From NCBI GenBank assembly GCA_044226785.1, contig JBGAGK010000004.1, positions 124,001 through 188,000 on the forward strand: a stretch of 64,000 nt of DNA. Reading direction: 5' to 3'. A program made the position numbers and the translations under genes. Source of the stretch: TMP-86 sp039807285. Lineage in GTDB: Bacteria; Pseudomonadota; Gammaproteobacteria; Steroidobacterales; Steroidobacteraceae. The notes under the pieces were generated by a model that saw nothing but the letters and a program-made list of their open reading frames with translations, was not told the origin of the DNA and made no database searches. Positions 62,910 to 64,000 of the stretch are shown piece after piece; the first letter of the stretch is position 1; every line of letters begins with the position of its first letter.

Positions 62910-64000
62910 TTACGCTTCCCGACAAGCCGCCGCCTCGGACATGGCCGTGAAATATCGCTCGCTGCGCATCATGAGTACCGTGCCTCCCATCCATGCCGGC
63001 AGCGCCACGACCGAAAGGGCATGGAGCACGCTGCGGTTGCCCCCGATCGCGTCGGAAACGGCACCGACGATGCTGGGCGCGGTACCGCTCAACAGGCCAG
63101 CAGCAATCGCATAGATCGCGAGAAACCGCGCGCGTACGGCCGATGATGTCATGTCCTGAAGCATCGTCGGAACAAGCACGCCGATGGCCGTACCGGAAAG
63201 CATCATCACCCCCATCAGCGCGTATGCCTGCCAGGTCGACATGACCCATGGGAAACACAGCAGAACCGGTGTCGTCACAAGCATCACGCACCAGGCTACG
63301 CGCACGGACGCAATCCGGCCCATCCGGGGCATCAGTCTCTTGAGCAGAAGCGTACTGAAGGCTACACCCGCAAACATCCCGATCCCGGTCGCAGAACCCA
63401 TTCCGAGCCCGTTCTGTGCGGGTGTTGCACCGAACAGCCGGGCGGTTGCGACCGGAAGCCACACGAGAAACCCGCCGAACGCCAGCAAATACAGCCCAAG
63501 CGAACCCAGTACGGTTGCCATCGCGACCCAGTGCTGGCGCAGAAATGCCCAGATCCGGTCCGCATCTGCTTCCACTACCTTGCCGGCAACACTTCGGCTT
63601 GCCGATCGACGCAGATTCATGAACGCGATGGCGACGAGCAGGAAAGGTGTGGGCAAGACCACGGCGAAGAATGCAATCCGCCACGCTTCCCACCCGCGCA
63701 GCATAGTCGGCAGATTGGGATGCAAATGATCAAGTGCGCTCAGTGCCATGCCCCCCAATGCGAGCGCGAGTGATATCGCAACGTATGCGGCCACGTACTG
63801 GACGCCGTTCGCGAGCACACGTTTGCGCCCCTTGAACAGGTCGGGGACGATCGACATGGTCAGCGGTCCGAGTCCGGCTTCCCCTGCCGCCATGGCGACG
63901 GCAGCCGCGAACAATTCGTGGAAATTCCGAGCCAGTCCGCAGGCCGCCGTGCCGAGAGACCACACGAGAACGCAGCCACTGAGCACATAGCGTCGATCGA
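62910..64000 (-). CDS. MFS transporter, 5' end outside window
   Basis: The frame runs to the right edge without a stop. Codons beyond GTG 63986 read DRRYVLSGCVLVWSLGTAACGL, the normal loop 2-3 and helix 3 of major facilitator transporters, so the start is outside the window. The visible part has GEAGLGPLTMSIVPDLF and about nine more helices, with a central cytoplasmic loop (RSASRSVAGKVVEADADRIWAFL). The pattern resembles organic acid or aromatic compound carriers. It is convergent with trxC. Confidence 0.85.
   Translation of the reverse strand, partial: DRRYVLSGCVLVWSLGTAACGLARNFHELFAAAVAMAAGEAGLGPLTMSIVPDLFKGRKRVLANGVQYVAAYVAISLALALGGMALSALDHLHPNLPTMLRGWEAWRIAFFAVVLPTPFLLVAIAFMNLRRSASRSVAGKVVEADADRIWAFLRQHWVAMATVLGSLGLYLLAFGGFLVWLPVATARLFGATPAQNGLGMGSATGIGMFAGVAFSTLLLKRLMPRMGRIASVRVAWCVMLVTTPVLLCFPWVMSTWQAYALMGVMMLSGTAIGVLVPTMLQDMTSSAVRARFLAIYAIAAGLLSGTAPSIVGAVSDAIGGNRSVLHALSVVALPAWMGGTVLMMRSERYFTAMSEAAACREA

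Noticed and set aside
1..64000. CRISPR arrays, insertion sequences, tRNA or rRNA genes, prophage
   Set aside because: No spaced direct repeats, transposase motifs, tRNA-like cloverleaf sequence or phage structural genes were noticed by reading; a covariance-model scan would be needed to exclude small RNAs.

Overview
The window is a dense, GC-rich (roughly 62-65% by eye) stretch of a bacterial chromosome. It holds about 64 protein genes, one decayed gene and a truncated gene at the right edge. Many genes overlap by ATGA or GTGA. The gene set points to a Gram-negative proteobacterium, most likely a gammaproteobacterium: O2-independent ubiquinone genes ubiTUV, a PhaAB-like fused Mrp antiporter, LpxR lipid A deacylase, RND and NodT-type efflux parts, TrxC, and many Sec signal peptides and lipoboxes. 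I see no tRNA, rRNA, CRISPR array, insertion sequence, phage gene or replication origin. Placement below class level (for example Nevskiales or Steroidobacteraceae-like) is a guess.

Layout. 0-0.5 kb: two small conserved proteins. 0.7-4.9 kb: RND adaptor and pump. 4.7-8.05 kb (minus): a compact heme-copper oxidase made of a cytochrome c-CuA fusion, subunit I and an SCO copper chaperone. 8.2-24.2 kb: an accessory region rich in exported enzymes, with two secreted bicupins, two CocE/NonD hydrolases, two NTF2-like proteins, a metallo-beta-lactamase-fold enzyme, a phosphotriesterase-like protein, an amino acid permease, an AhpD-like protein, an SDR and an ECF sigma factor. 24.3-31.2 kb: one long operon with TetR, adaptor, DevC-type permease, ATPase, LpxR, cytochrome c' and a NodT-type outer-membrane factor, controlled from a promoter that contains a perfect 14-bp palindrome.

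31.2-39.2 kb (minus): a PEP-mutase/isocitrate-lyase family enzyme, an exported methyltransferase, a class II aldolase, nadB and nadA, then a lactate/malate dehydrogenase-type enzyme with a monocarboxylate-type sodium symporter and DUF3311 protein. 39.5-42.0 kb: ubiT-ubiU-ubiV. 42.0-47.9 kb: PQQ/heme alcohol dehydrogenase, nitronate monooxygenase, and a LysR regulator divergent from pirin and FMN reductase genes. 48.0-54.0 kb: complete mrpA(B)CDEFG operon. 54.0-64.0 kb: DEAD-box helicase, HNH endonuclease remnant, DUF3014 protein, MalT-like LuxR regulator, a secreted hypothetical protein, a c-type cytochrome, a FrnE-like DsbA protein, trxC and a partial MFS transporter.

The most unusual signals are the cytochrome c domain placed before CuA in oxidase subunit II, the Asn in place of the active-site Tyr in subunit I, a UbiU lacking one of its four expected cluster cysteines, a Gln at the LDH/MDH specificity position of the dehydrogenase, and the exporter operon that carries a lipid A deacylase and a cytochrome c'.
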